Shown: positions 34,371-42,282 of the stretch, one piece after another
Numbering within the stretch: the first letter of the stretch is position 1
Layout: each line of letters opens with the position of its first letter
DNA from: Chryseobacterium joostei
GTDB lineage: Bacteria > Bacteroidota > Bacteroidia > Flavobacteriales > Weeksellaceae
Direction of reading: 5' to 3'
Length of the DNA stretch: 64,000 bases
Assembly: GCF_003815775.1 (NCBI RefSeq)
Contig: NZ_CP033926.1
Location: 2,852,001-2,916,000 of the forward strand
Notes under the pieces: model-generated
What the model was told of the DNA's origin: nothing
The model's input: the letters and a program-made list of their open reading frames with translations, nothing else
The model's database searches: none
Position numbers and translations under genes: made by a program

Positions 34371-35657
34371 CTATCTAATCTTATTTTTTACAAGAATAAA
34401 ATAGTGCATTTTATCATCAAATTCATAGAGAATATCCCAACCGGGGTATTGTTTAATGATCGTTTTAATGATAGACAATCCTAATCCTGTAGAGCCATGA
34501 TCTGAGCCTTGTTTATAGAAACGGTTAAAAATCTGTGATTTATCCAGCGGAACAGATGTACCACTATTTTGAAAAGTGATCCTATCTGTCTCAATAATAA
34601 TATTTAACGTTCTTTCTTCATTATTGTATTTAATGGCATTCTTAAGAAGATTAGACAACAGAATATCTGCGAGATCCTTGTTAAAATCTGCCTGAAAATT
34701 TCCTTTTTCAATGATATTAACATCAACTTTTTTAAACGCTATAAAATCTTCATAATTCTGAACCAGTGTATGAATCATGGCATTAAAATCAACCCCCGAC
34801 ATAGTGTTAAACTGGCTGTTTTCTATTTTGGATAACATCAACAGGGATTTATTCAGTCCTACCATTCTTCTCAAGTCAGTTTTAACCTCTGTAAGAAAGT
34901 TCAGGTTCTTTTTATCAAGATCTTCATTCTGAATCAGGAGATCTATTTTATTGATAACAATGGCAAGCGGCGTCTGAAGCTCGTGGGAGGCATTTTCAAT
35001 AAATTGCTTTTGTTGATAGAAAACCAGTTCATTACGCTCAATCATTTCATTGATTTCAACATTCAATTCTTCAAACTCTTTTATCCTATAGCTTTGCTCC
35101 TGCTGTGAAAATGGAATTCCAAACTGATATTTTTTAAGCTTATCCAAAATTAAATAGAACGGACGCATTGCTTTATTAAGGAGATATCCATTGACGACAA
35201 CAATGCTTATCACCAAAACAATATAAAGCACAATTAATGCAGTGGTAAGGTCATAGATTAATTCATCCTCCTCCACAGTAGAGGTTCTGATCACCAATCT
35301 CTGATGATTCTTGAACTGATCAATAAAGTCTGCCTCAAGTACCCTGTAAGGCTGATCTTTATCGTCATACTCCATATAATACATTTTATTGTAGAGCCTG
35401 CTTTTATTTTTATAATCTCTGGCATTAATAGGCATGATTTTGAATTCATTGAAGCCAAAATCATTATTCTTTAATAGCTGAGGATTAAGATATACGGCTT
35501 TAATGATCTGTATTTTACGATCTTTTAGCCCATCATCCACATTATCATGTACTTCATCCAGAATATAGGCATAAAATAATCCTGCCCAAACTGCAATAAT
35601 CAGCAGGAGGATCATGATAAGGTACTTGATCGTATAATATTTTAGAGAAACCTTCAT
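34371..35657 (-). CDS. Membrane sensor histidine kinase
   Basis: The 428-residue protein has two membrane helices (residues about 12-32 and 138-160) flanking a short periplasmic sensor domain. The dimerisation helix has His225 in ASHELQTPLA, and an ATP-binding domain follows (LLSNLLKNAIKYN, GTGLGLSI-like TGLGLSI). Its start shares one base with the stop of the response-regulator gene, so the two are translationally coupled. Signal unknown; the neighbouring PepSY-like proteins are possible partners. Confidence 0.93.
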   Translation of the reverse strand: MKVSLKYYTIKYLIMILLLIIAVWAGLFYAYILDEVHDNVDDGLKDRKIQIIKAVYLNPQLLKNNDFGFNEFKIMPINARDYKNKSRLYNKMYYMEYDDKDQPYRVLEADFIDQFKNHQRLVIRTSTVEEDELIYDLTTALIVLYIVLVISIVVVNGYLLNKAMRPFYLILDKLKKYQFGIPFSQQEQSYRIKEFEELNVEINEMIERNELVFYQQKQFIENASHELQTPLAIVINKIDLLIQNEDLDKKNLNFLTEVKTDLRRMVGLNKSLLMLSKIENSQFNTMSGVDFNAMIHTLVQNYEDFIAFKKVDVNIIEKGNFQADFNKDLADILLSNLLKNAIKYNNEERTLNIIIETDRITFQNSGTSVPLDKSQIFNRFYKQGSDHGSTGLGLSIIKTIIKQYPGWDILYEFDDKMHYFILVKNKIR

Positions 35658-36328
35658 TAGACAAATTTATATCCTATTCCGTATACTGCCTGAAAGTCAG
35701 CTTCCGCATTGAGTGTTTTTAGTTTTTTTCGAAGATTTTTAATTTGTGAGTAGATAAAATCAAGGCTGTCTGCCTGATCTATATAATCTCCCCAGATAGC
35801 CTCCGCCAAAGTGGTTTTTTGCAATGTTTTTTCCGGATGAATGACAAAGTAATACAAAAGATCATATTCCTTACGGTTAAGAGCCAGTTCCTCATCACCA
35901 ACCTTTACATTTCTGTTTTCCGGATCAATGCTTATATTTTTATATCTGATAATATTCTCCCCATCCTGATTTTTTCTTCTTATTACAGATCTGATCCTCG
36001 CCATCAGCTCTGCAAGGTGAAAGGGCTTTGCAAGATAATCATCTGCCCCAATTTCCAACCCGGTTACTTTATCATCCACTGAATCTTTTGCAGACAGAAT
36101 GATTACCGGATCTTTTTTGTGCAGCTTCTTTATTTCTCTCAGCAGGTCTATTCCACTTCCGTCAGGCAGCATAATATCCAGAAGAATACAATCATATTCA
36201 TAGGAAATAATCTTTTCCAACCCGGAACTGTAATTCTCTGCATGCTCTACAATGAAGTGTTCTGCTTCCAGAAATCTCTGTACAGTATCCCTTAGGTCCG
36301 GTTCATCTTCTACTATTAAAATCTTCAT
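35657..36328 (-). CDS. OmpR-family response regulator
   Basis: The 223 residues form a receiver domain with the acidic pair Glu7/Asp8, phosphoacceptor Asp51 (LLDIMLPDG) and conserved lysine in DDYLAKPF, then a winged-helix DNA-binding domain ending VYGIGYKFV. It forms a cognate pair with the downstream kinase. The likely targets include the PepSY-like genes just upstream on the same strand, though no binding site was identified. Confidence 0.94.
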   Translation of the reverse strand: MKILIVEDEPDLRDTVQRFLEAEHFIVEHAENYSSGLEKIISYEYDCILLDIMLPDGSGIDLLREIKKLHKKDPVIILSAKDSVDDKVTGLEIGADDYLAKPFHLAELMARIRSVIRRKNQDGENIIRYKNISIDPENRNVKVGDEELALNRKEYDLLYYFVIHPEKTLQKTTLAEAIWGDYIDQADSLDFIYSQIKNLRKKLKTLNAEADFQAVYGIGYKFV

Positions 36329-36463
36329 ACTACCAGTGGTTTGTAATGCTATACCGCATGATTAAACTTATATCAAATATATGAAATTATAAGGTTGGAA
36401 GCCAGAAGACTAAAGCTTGTCATTTCAACATTCTTTAGTCCTCTGATTCCTTTCTTTTAAAAA

Positions 36464-36670
36464 TTAATTTGATCTTACAAAACGTCCATCTGCATCAAAA
36501 ATGAGACACAACCCATTCATTAAATGAATTTTATAGGCGTTATACTTTTTTTCAATGGAACTAACCACACTGCACGGATGGTGCTTGGTCATAAAAGACA
36601 CCATACTTTTTCTAATCTTACCGGAAGAAGTTTTTCTTCCATTGCTGCTTATTAAACTCCAATTAACCAT
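36464..36670 (-). CDS. Short single-repeat PepSY-like protein
   Basis: The 68 residues cover only one PepSY-like unit: SFMTKHHPCSVVSSIEKKYN, then YKIHLMNGLCLIFDADGRF. It matches the repeat in the next gene upstream (VSSVIEDREIYG, YKVYLSNGMKMEFDSNG). No signal peptide is visible, so it may be a shortened paralogue, a remnant or a cytoplasmic form. A weak hairpin (36408-36440) lies downstream. Confidence 0.55.
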   Translation of the reverse strand: MVNWSLISSNGRKTSSGKIRKSMVSFMTKHHPCSVVSSIEKKYNAYKIHLMNGLCLIFDADGRFVRSN

Positions 36671-36706
36671 ACTATTACAATTTTATTGTTAACCTTTACC
36701 TCAGAA

Positions 36707-37156
36707 TTAGTCGTCAATTCTTTTAAAATTTCCGCTTTTGTCAAACTCCAGCTCCAGTCCGTTGGAAAGTTCAGCCTTATAAGACCATCTTTTCTTTTCT
36801 ATCTTAATGATGTAGGTATTTGGAAAATTCTTGGTGCTGTAGTTTTTAATGGATGCAGGAATAAAGCCATAAGGAACTTTCTGATGCTTTCCGTCAACTT
36901 CTTTCCAGTTTCCGTTACTGTCAAATTCCATTTTCATCCCGTTGCTTAGGTATACCTTGTAATCATCCACCCCATAGATTTCCCTGTCTTCTATCACTGA
37001 ACTTACAGCAATACCCTTAAAGTGAGCTGCAAGGAAAGTTTTCGCCGTCTTAGGCAGTTGATTAGGGTTAATAGCTCTGTCCTGTGCAAACATTAAGCTT
37101 CCCATTACCATAAAAATCAAAATAAATATTCCTGTGATTTTCTTTACATTTTTCAT
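36707..37156 (-). CDS. Periplasmic PepSY-like protein
   Basis: ATG 37156 gives the signal peptide MKNVKKITGIFILIFMVMGS ending near LMFAQ; the protein has 149 residues. Two units follow the pattern aromatic-x-V/A-x-LSNG-x-E-F-D-x-x-G-N, as in periplasmic PepSY-like (beta-lactamase-inhibitor-fold) proteins of Bacteroidetes. Such proteins are often encoded beside two-component systems, as here, and may modulate a sensor or protease. The function is inferred. Confidence 0.78.
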   Translation of the reverse strand: MKNVKKITGIFILIFMVMGSLMFAQDRAINPNQLPKTAKTFLAAHFKGIAVSSVIEDREIYGVDDYKVYLSNGMKMEFDSNGNWKEVDGKHQKVPYGFIPASIKNYSTKNFPNTYIIKIEKKRWSYKAELSNGLELEFDKSGNFKRIDD

Positions 37157-37269
37157 AACATTAAGTTTTTCTGTCATTATTATAAAGCAAAGGTCCAAAT
37201 CAATTTAGGAAAGAATTGGGAAAAACTTAATGGATCAAAATAAAGTGATAAAAGGATAAGAATAATGGA

Positions 37270-37391
37270 TATAATTAAACCATTAAGGTAAAGTAAGTTT
37301 TTAAGAGAATTAAAGCGTTGTTGCTTCTTAGGTTCACAATACAGTAAGCCTTTCTCTTAAGAGCTTCAATAGCCTTAATGGTTTAATTATA
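37270..37391. repeat. MITE-like nested palindrome with 19-bp perfect terminal inverted repeats
   Basis: The segment at 37270-37288 (ends ACCATTAAGG) is the exact reverse complement of 37373-37391. An inner pair, TTAAGAGAA (37301-37309) and TTCTCTTAA (37352-37360), continues the symmetry around a central 42 bases. The 122-base element sits alone in the gap between the PepSY-like and HAD genes and carries no gene. This is the shape of a dispersed intergenic repeat or MITE; copy number elsewhere is not visible here. Confidence 0.75.
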
Positions 37392-37419
37392 AATTTGCGT
37401 TTAAGCTTTATCCGGAAAA

Positions 37420-38115
37420 TTATAGATATTCCTTGATCTGATGAAGGTGCGTAATGGCTTTCAATCCCGATCCTTGTTTGTCTTCCTTATAGACATCAAA
37501 GAAAATAGAATCCATTCCAAAGTCTCTCGCTCCCATAGCATCAGCAATCCAGTCATCCCCGATAAGGATACTTTCTTCTTTTTTAGCATCAGAAAGACCT
37601 AGAGAGTATTCAAAAATTTTCGGGTTAGGTTTTCTTACTCCTACGGCATCGGCACTGGTAATCGTCTTAAAATAAGGTGCTATGCCCGATAGGGTACATT
37701 TTCTTTCCGTTACTTCCTGAAACCCATTAGAAATAATGTGTAAGGTATAATTCTTAGCCTTTAAATAATCAAGAATATCTTCTGCACCTTCTACCAATTC
37801 ATTATGGCTTACAATGTTATCCAGAAAATGTTCTTCAAAATAAAGTGACAGTTCTTTATTATCCACTCCAAAATGCATGAAGGAATCATAAAAACGGTGT
37901 TCTCTCAAATACTCTTTGCCTATAATCCCATCTCTTATCTTCTCCCAAAGGCTTTCATTGATCTCGTGGTAAACATCATGAAACTCTTCAAAGCCGATAT
38001 TGTACTTCGAAGTAATTTCCTTTTTTTCGAAAAGTTCTTTGATGGTTAGGTAGGCATTTCTGCGATGATCCCAGAGCGTATTGTCCAGGTCAAAAAAAAC
38101 GTGCTGCATTTTCAT
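37420..38115 (-). CDS. HAD-superfamily phosphatase, YjjG-type nucleotidase
   Basis: ATG 38115 (MKMQHVFFDLDNTLWDH) is chosen over a TTG three codons earlier; ATG 38109 is an alternative. The HAD motifs are FFDLDNTL (nucleophile and acid), HIISNG, the lysine in RKPNPKIF and the acidic pair in IGDDWIADAMGA. Relatives such as YjjG dephosphorylate non-canonical pyrimidine nucleotides. The protein is 231 residues, usual for the family. Exact substrate not provable from sequence. Confidence 0.87.
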   Translation of the reverse strand: MKMQHVFFDLDNTLWDHRRNAYLTIKELFEKKEITSKYNIGFEEFHDVYHEINESLWEKIRDGIIGKEYLREHRFYDSFMHFGVDNKELSLYFEEHFLDNIVSHNELVEGAEDILDYLKAKNYTLHIISNGFQEVTERKCTLSGIAPYFKTITSADAVGVRKPNPKIFEYSLGLSDAKKEESILIGDDWIADAMGARDFGMDSIFFDVYKEDKQGSGLKAITHLHQIKEYL

Positions 38116-38135
38116 ACAGCACAAAGTTAATAATT

Positions 38136-38270
38136 TTAATTTTTTGAGATAGGATAATTATTGCTCTTGCTTTTCACAATTTCAAGATTTTTAGAAAAGC
38201 TGAGCAGAAAATCAATGGTTTGTTTCTTAGGTTTCAAAGTTTTCACTTTTAAGGAATCATTTTTTTTCAT
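38136..38270 (-). CDS. Putative 44-residue small protein
   Basis: A short frame begins at ATG 38270 (MKKNDSLKVK) and ends at TAA 38138-38136. It is basic, with eleven lysines and a central hydrophobic helix-like stretch (TIDFLLSFSKNLEIV). A purine-rich AAGGAAAA lies upstream on the minus strand. It fills the gap between the sigma factor and the HAD gene and reads in the same direction. No homology is claimed. Confidence 0.45.
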   Translation of the reverse strand: MKKNDSLKVKTLKPKKQTIDFLLSFSKNLEIVKSKSNNYPISKN

Positions 38271-38318
38271 AGGCGAAGTATGTTTTCCTTAAAAACGTGA
38301 AATTTCAGAAAATATTAT

Positions 38319-38909
38319 CTATCTGGTTAATATTATGTTATTTTCTTCCATGATTTTTCTCAGGTTTATAAGCGCATACCTTACTCTTCCCAGTGTAGTA
38401 TTAATGCTCATATCTGTATGATCTGCAATTTCCTTAAAGCTCAGCCCGTCAAAGAATCTTAATTTGATTACTTCTTGCTGGTTTTGTGGAAGAAACTGTA
38501 ACATTCTCAATAAGTCTTCCTGAATCTGGTTCGTTACCAATTGATCTTCAATATTTTCTGAAGGCTCTCTAATCAGGTCAAAAATAGAATATTCATCAGT
38601 TTCAAACGTAGTTTCTGAAACCTTGATGTTTTTGGCTTTTGATCTGAAATGGTCGATAATTAGGTTGTGGGAAATTCTTTTGGCCCAAAGGATAAATTTA
38701 CCCTCTTCGTTATAACGTCCTTCCTTTAGCATAACAATAATTTTCATGAATGTATCCTGAAAAACATCGTTGGCTAAATCTTCATCATTAATTTTGTAAA
38801 AAATGAATGTAAACAGCTCTTTCTGGTGGCGATGAATGAGGGTTGACAATGCTCCCTCGTCACCTTTCTGGTAAAGCGAAATTAGTAAACTATCCGATTT
38901 TGATTTCAT
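38319..38909 (-). CDS. ECF-type RNA polymerase sigma factor
   Basis: ATG 38909 (MKSKSDSLLISLYQKGDE) is preferred over an upstream TTG; the protein has 196 residues. Region 2 has the core-binding and -10 recognition helices (ANDVFQDTFMKI, ILWAKRISHNLIIDHFR); region 4 has the helix-turn-helix (LSFKEIADHTDMSINTTLGRVRYAL). No anti-sigma factor gene is adjacent, so regulation may be at transcription or by a distant partner. Targets unknown. Confidence 0.92.
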   Translation of the reverse strand: MKSKSDSLLISLYQKGDEGALSTLIHRHQKELFTFIFYKINDEDLANDVFQDTFMKIIVMLKEGRYNEEGKFILWAKRISHNLIIDHFRSKAKNIKVSETTFETDEYSIFDLIREPSENIEDQLVTNQIQEDLLRMLQFLPQNQQEVIKLRFFDGLSFKEIADHTDMSINTTLGRVRYALINLRKIMEENNIILTR

Positions 38910-39106
38910 AACTCTTCTCAATATAAATTATTTGCAGACAGGCAATCCTCCAGATATTTCATCTGGTCTTTGCTGTATATACAAAACAGTTTTCTAGAGT
39001 AGAGTCTCTTCAATAGGCGGTACACTTATATTATGGTGTAAATATAATAATTTTTTAATAACTGTTAAGCTATTATTAAATTTTCACAAGAAAAATTTAA
39101 AAAAAA

Positions 39107-39598
39107 TCATTTAAACATATCATGAATAAAGACAGTAGGGATATTTAATGTAAAATTAATATTTAGACCTTTCATTTCCTTTCCGTTCAATCGGGTATCT
39201 CCTATAGGGAAAGCATAGCCTCCTGTAAGATCCAGCATTCCAAATAAAGTAACCCCAATTTTCGGAGCTATATACTTATTGGTTCCCTCCGCTCCTACTA
39301 AAAAGTAATAGGAATGATAGAAATCTACATTCTTTTCAAAATTAAGCAATACATCTGCCTGAAGCTTCGGCATGATGGCAAATTTGGAATCAGCAACTCC
39401 CATTAAGGCAGAACCACCTAATCTGTAAATTACATCATCATTTTTAAGGAAAAGCAATTTACCGCCAACTTCTCCAAAGCTTTGATTCTGATAGGTATAT
39501 CCTACCGTAATCATTTTATGCATGGTATACTGGGCCTTTGCCAATGTGCTTAGCAAAAACAGGGATAGGGTTGTAACTGCAGTTCGAAAATTCATCAT
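39107..39598 (-). CDS. Secreted beta-barrel-like protein, function unknown
   Basis: The protein has 163 residues, a signal peptide (TLSLFLLSTLAKAQ) and then glycine- and aromatic-rich alternating strands (YTYQNQSFGEVGGKLLF, YHSYYFLVGAEG), as in small outer-membrane barrels or lipid-binding folds. It lies downstream of metK but behind a terminator, so it is probably separately expressed. Confidence 0.7.
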   Translation of the reverse strand: MMNFRTAVTTLSLFLLSTLAKAQYTMHKMITVGYTYQNQSFGEVGGKLLFLKNDDVIYRLGGSALMGVADSKFAIMPKLQADVLLNFEKNVDFYHSYYFLVGAEGTNKYIAPKIGVTLFGMLDLTGGYAFPIGDTRLNGKEMKGLNINFTLNIPTVFIHDMFK

Positions 39599-39631
39599 CT
39601 CTCTATTTATTATCGTGTAAAATTAAAAAAA

Positions 39632-39659
39632 ACTGCCTTATCAGAGGATAAAGCAGTTC
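39632..39659 (-). terminator. metK terminator
   Basis: AACTGCCTTATC (39632-39643) pairs with GATAAAGCAGTT (39648-39659) with one mismatch. On the minus strand it is followed by a T-run and lies 24 bases past the metK stop. Confidence 0.85.
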
Positions 39660-39682
39660 ATATATTTATTCCAAGGAAAAAA

Positions 39683-40963
39683 TTAAATTCCGAAAGCGGC
39701 TTTAATTTCCTCTACTTTGTCTAGTTTCTCCCAAGTAAAGAACTCAAGATCTTTCAACGTAAGTTCATTCTTATGACCTTTGTTGAATGTTTTATCAGCT
39801 ATATAATGCTCTTTACCCATGTGTCCGTAAGAAGCTGTTTCCTGATAGATAGGGTTTCTTAATTTTAAGTTCTGCTCGATAGCGTAAGGTCTCAAATCAA
39901 AGATTGTAGAAACTTTTTTAGCGATATCACCATCGTGAAGATCAACTTTTGCAGTTCCATAGGTATTGATATATAAACCACAAGGCTCAGCTACCCCGAT
40001 AGCATAAGAAACCTGCACCAAAACTTCGTCAGCAATACCTGCTGCCACCAAGTTTTTAGCGATGTGTCTTGTAGCATACGCTGCACTTCTGTCTACTTTT
40101 GATGGATCTTTTCCAGAGAAGGCACCACCACCGTGAGCTCCTTTACCACCGTATGTATCAACGATGATCTTTCTTCCTGTAAGGCCAGTATCTCCGTGAG
40201 GACCACCGATTACAAATTTTCCTGTAGGGTTAATGTGATATTTAATTTGATCGTTGAATAAAGCCTTAATTTCCTCTGTCTGCTGTGCAACAACTCTAGG
40301 AACAAGAATACTCTTGATATCTTCACGGATCTTGTTCAGCATTTCTTCTTCTGCTCCGAAGTCATCGTGCTGAGTAGAAACTACGATAGAATCAATTCTG
40401 ATTGGCTTATGATCGTCAGAATACTCAATAGTCACCTGGCTTTTCGCATCAGGACGAAGATAAGTGATTTCCTTATTTTCTCTTCTGATTGCAGAAAGTT
40501 CCTTAAGAATTGTATGTGCTAAATCCAAAGCAAGAGGCATATAGTTTGCCGTTTCATTGGTAGCATATCCAAACATCATCCCTTGGTCACCAGCTCCTTG
40601 TGCATTTGCTTTAGCTTCAAAAGATTCATCATTTACAGCTCTGTCAACTCCTTGGTTGATATCAGGAGACTGCTCATGAATTGCAGAGATAACTCCACAA
40701 GAATCTCCGTTGAACATATATTCACCTTTTGTATAACCAATTCCATTGATTACTTCTCTAGCAATTGTTTGAACGTCAAGATACGCATCAGATTTTACTT
40801 CTCCAGCCAAAACTACCTGCCCTGTAGTTACCAGAGTTTCACATGCTACTTTTGAACTTTTATCGTACGCTAAGAAATTGTCGATTAATGCATCAGAAAT
40901 TTGATCTGCAATTTTATCCGGATGTCCTTCTGAAACTGATTCAGATGTAAATAAATAAGACAT
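39683..40963 (-). CDS. metK: S-adenosylmethionine synthetase
   Basis: This 426-residue enzyme makes S-adenosylmethionine from ATP and methionine. Signatures: [26 protein letters not shown] and the glycine-rich [19 protein letters not shown]. The length is slightly above the bacterial average of about 390. The gene is preceded by a consensus promoter (41103-41133) and a SAM-II riboswitch (about 41038-41090), so its product should repress its own expression. Confidence 0.97.
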   Translation of the reverse strand: MSYLFTSESVSEGHPDKIADQISDALIDNFLAYDKSSKVACETLVTTGQVVLAGEVKSDAYLDVQTIAREVINGIGYTKGEYMFNGDSCGVISAIHEQSPDINQGVDRAVNDESFEAKANAQGAGDQGMMFGYATNETANYMPLALDLAHTILKELSAIRRENKEITYLRPDAKSQVTIEYSDDHKPIRIDSIVVSTQHDDFGAEEEMLNKIREDIKSILVPRVVAQQTEEIKALFNDQIKYHINPTGKFVIGGPHGDTGLTGRKIIVDTYGGKGAHGGGAFSGKDPSKVDRSAAYATRHIAKNLVAAGIADEVLVQVSYAIGVAEPCGLYINTYGTAKVDLHDGDIAKKVSTIFDLRPYAIEQNLKLRNPIYQETASYGHMGKEHYIADKTFNKGHKNELTLKDLEFFTWEKLDKVEEIKAAFGI

Positions 40964-41037
40964 ATTATTCTTTGTTTTTTTAGATTAAAAAAATATTGAC
41001 GAAGAAAAATAAGAATAAAATTGCCCGAAAAAAGAAT

Positions 41038-41090
41038 ACTGTTTTAGCATTTTTTTATAGAGGTTGCAATCAGGTCAAATTTTTCCTCGT
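41038..41090 (-). promoter_or_regulatory. SAM-II riboswitch upstream of metK
   Basis: On the minus strand GAGG (41088-41085) and CCTC (41063-41060) form P1. The loop AATTTGACCTGATTGCAA and the downstream GCTAAAA match the conserved AUUUAACCGUAUUGCAA and GCUAAAA of the SAM-II reference aptamer almost base for base. The promoter lies directly upstream. The aptamer ends about 75 bases before the metK ATG and lacks the usual overlapping AGGG ribosome site, so its mode of control may differ. Confidence 0.85.
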
Positions 41091-41102
41091 GGTAAACGTC
41101 AG

Positions 41103-41133
41103 CAAATTTAAGCACTATTTTTGTAATACTCAA
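41103..41133 (-). promoter_or_regulatory. metK promoter
   Basis: TTG (41133-41131) and TAAATTTG (41110-41103) on the minus strand match the Bacteroidetes consensus with a 20-base spacer; transcription would begin just before the SAM-II aptamer. Confidence 0.7.
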
Positions 41134-41198
41134 AATTTTTGTTTACTAATTATAATTTTCTTTAAATTAATGATTTATATCACTTTAAAGCCTTTCAA

Positions 41199-42149
41199 TT
41201 ACTGAGGCTTTATGCTTACAAATTCTTTCGGACTAGCGTGATAATTCAGCTTAAGTTCCAAAGAACTTTTGATAGAATGTGATAATTCATCAATAATCTT
41301 CTGCTTAAAGGTTGGCTTATAATAAATAATACTGATCTCTCTGTAAGGGAAAGGCTTCTTGAATCTGAAGACATTCTTTTTCTGCTCTTCAGAAAGCTGG
41401 CTCAATGCCAATTCCGGAAGAATGCTGATTCCTCCTACCTTATCTACCATGTGTACCAAGGTTTGAATATTGGAAGCCAGGAAATCTAAATTTTTAGGTT
41501 TTAGAGTATTCTCCTTAAGGTGACAGATATTTTCGAACTGATTTCTAAGACAGTTTCCTTCTTCAAGCAACCATACCTTTTCTACATTAAGGTCCTCAGG
41601 GATGATGTAAGAATTCTTTTTGTTCGCTTCAGTATTGGAGCTGTAGATCATTAATTCTTCATTGAATAAGAAATCCTGATAAAACTCGTCTGCCGTATCA
41701 TAAGGAGTGGAAATAATTCCCGCATCCAATTCTCCGGCTTTCAAAGCTTTAATAATATTATCAGTAGTCATTTCCTTTACATTCATCTGGATCTTCGGAT
41801 TGTCTTCAAGGAATTTAAAGATTTCCATAGGCAGGATAAATGAAGAAACTGTAGGAATGATTCCCAGATTAATTGTTCCTCCTAAAATATTATTCAAAAG
41901 GTTTGCCTTGTTTTTCAGCTCATTGACAGATTCTATAATCACCTTGGCCTGATCAATGATCTGAAGACCTACATCTGTAGTACGGATCGGGTGAGTTGTT
42001 CTGTCAAAAACCTTTACATCCAGTTCGTCCTCAAATTTCTGTATCATGGCACTTAACGTAGGTTGGGTAATGAAGCAGGCCTGAGCTGCTTTACCAAAAT
42101 GTTTATACTTATCAACAGCGATAAGATATTCAAGTTGCTGAATGTTCAT
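41199..42149 (-). CDS. oxyR: OxyR-type peroxide-sensing LysR regulator
   Basis: The 316-residue LysR protein has an N-terminal helix-turn-helix (AAQACFITQPTLSAMIQKFE) and an effector domain with Cys200 and Cys209 in GNCLRNQFENIC. This matches in sequence and spacing the Cys199/Cys208 redox pair of E. coli OxyR (CLRDQAMGFC). It is divergent from the catalase gene, the classic arrangement for direct control of peroxide defence. The shared intergenic region holds consensus promoters in both directions. Confidence 0.95.
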   Translation of the reverse strand: MNIQQLEYLIAVDKYKHFGKAAQACFITQPTLSAMIQKFEDELDVKVFDRTTHPIRTTDVGLQIIDQAKVIIESVNELKNKANLLNNILGGTINLGIIPTVSSFILPMEIFKFLEDNPKIQMNVKEMTTDNIIKALKAGELDAGIISTPYDTADEFYQDFLFNEELMIYSSNTEANKKNSYIIPEDLNVEKVWLLEEGNCLRNQFENICHLKENTLKPKNLDFLASNIQTLVHMVDKVGGISILPELALSQLSEEQKKNVFRFKKPFPYREISIIYYKPTFKQKIIDELSHSIKSSLELKLNYHASPKEFVSIKPQ

Positions 42150-42169
42150 TTGATTAATATTATCTATTA

Positions 42170-42198
42170 CAAAGATATAACGTTTTTGTTATTAGCAA
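42170..42198 (-). promoter_or_regulatory. oxyR promoter
   Basis: On the minus strand TTG (42198-42196) and TATCTTTG (42177-42170) with an 18-base spacer, 21 bases before the oxyR start. Confidence 0.65.
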
Positions 42199-42219
42199 TT
42201 AAAAATTCAAGTAAATTTG
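42186..42219 (+). promoter_or_regulatory. Catalase promoter
   Basis: TTG (42186-42188) and TAAATTTG (42212-42219) with a 23-base spacer, about 64 bases before the catalase start. It overlaps the divergent oxyR promoter, so OxyR bound here could affect both. Confidence 0.6.
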
Positions 42220-42282
42220 ATATTCACTACCTTTACACTTCGATTTAGAAAAAGGAAACAATTATTCAAAATCATCAATTAT

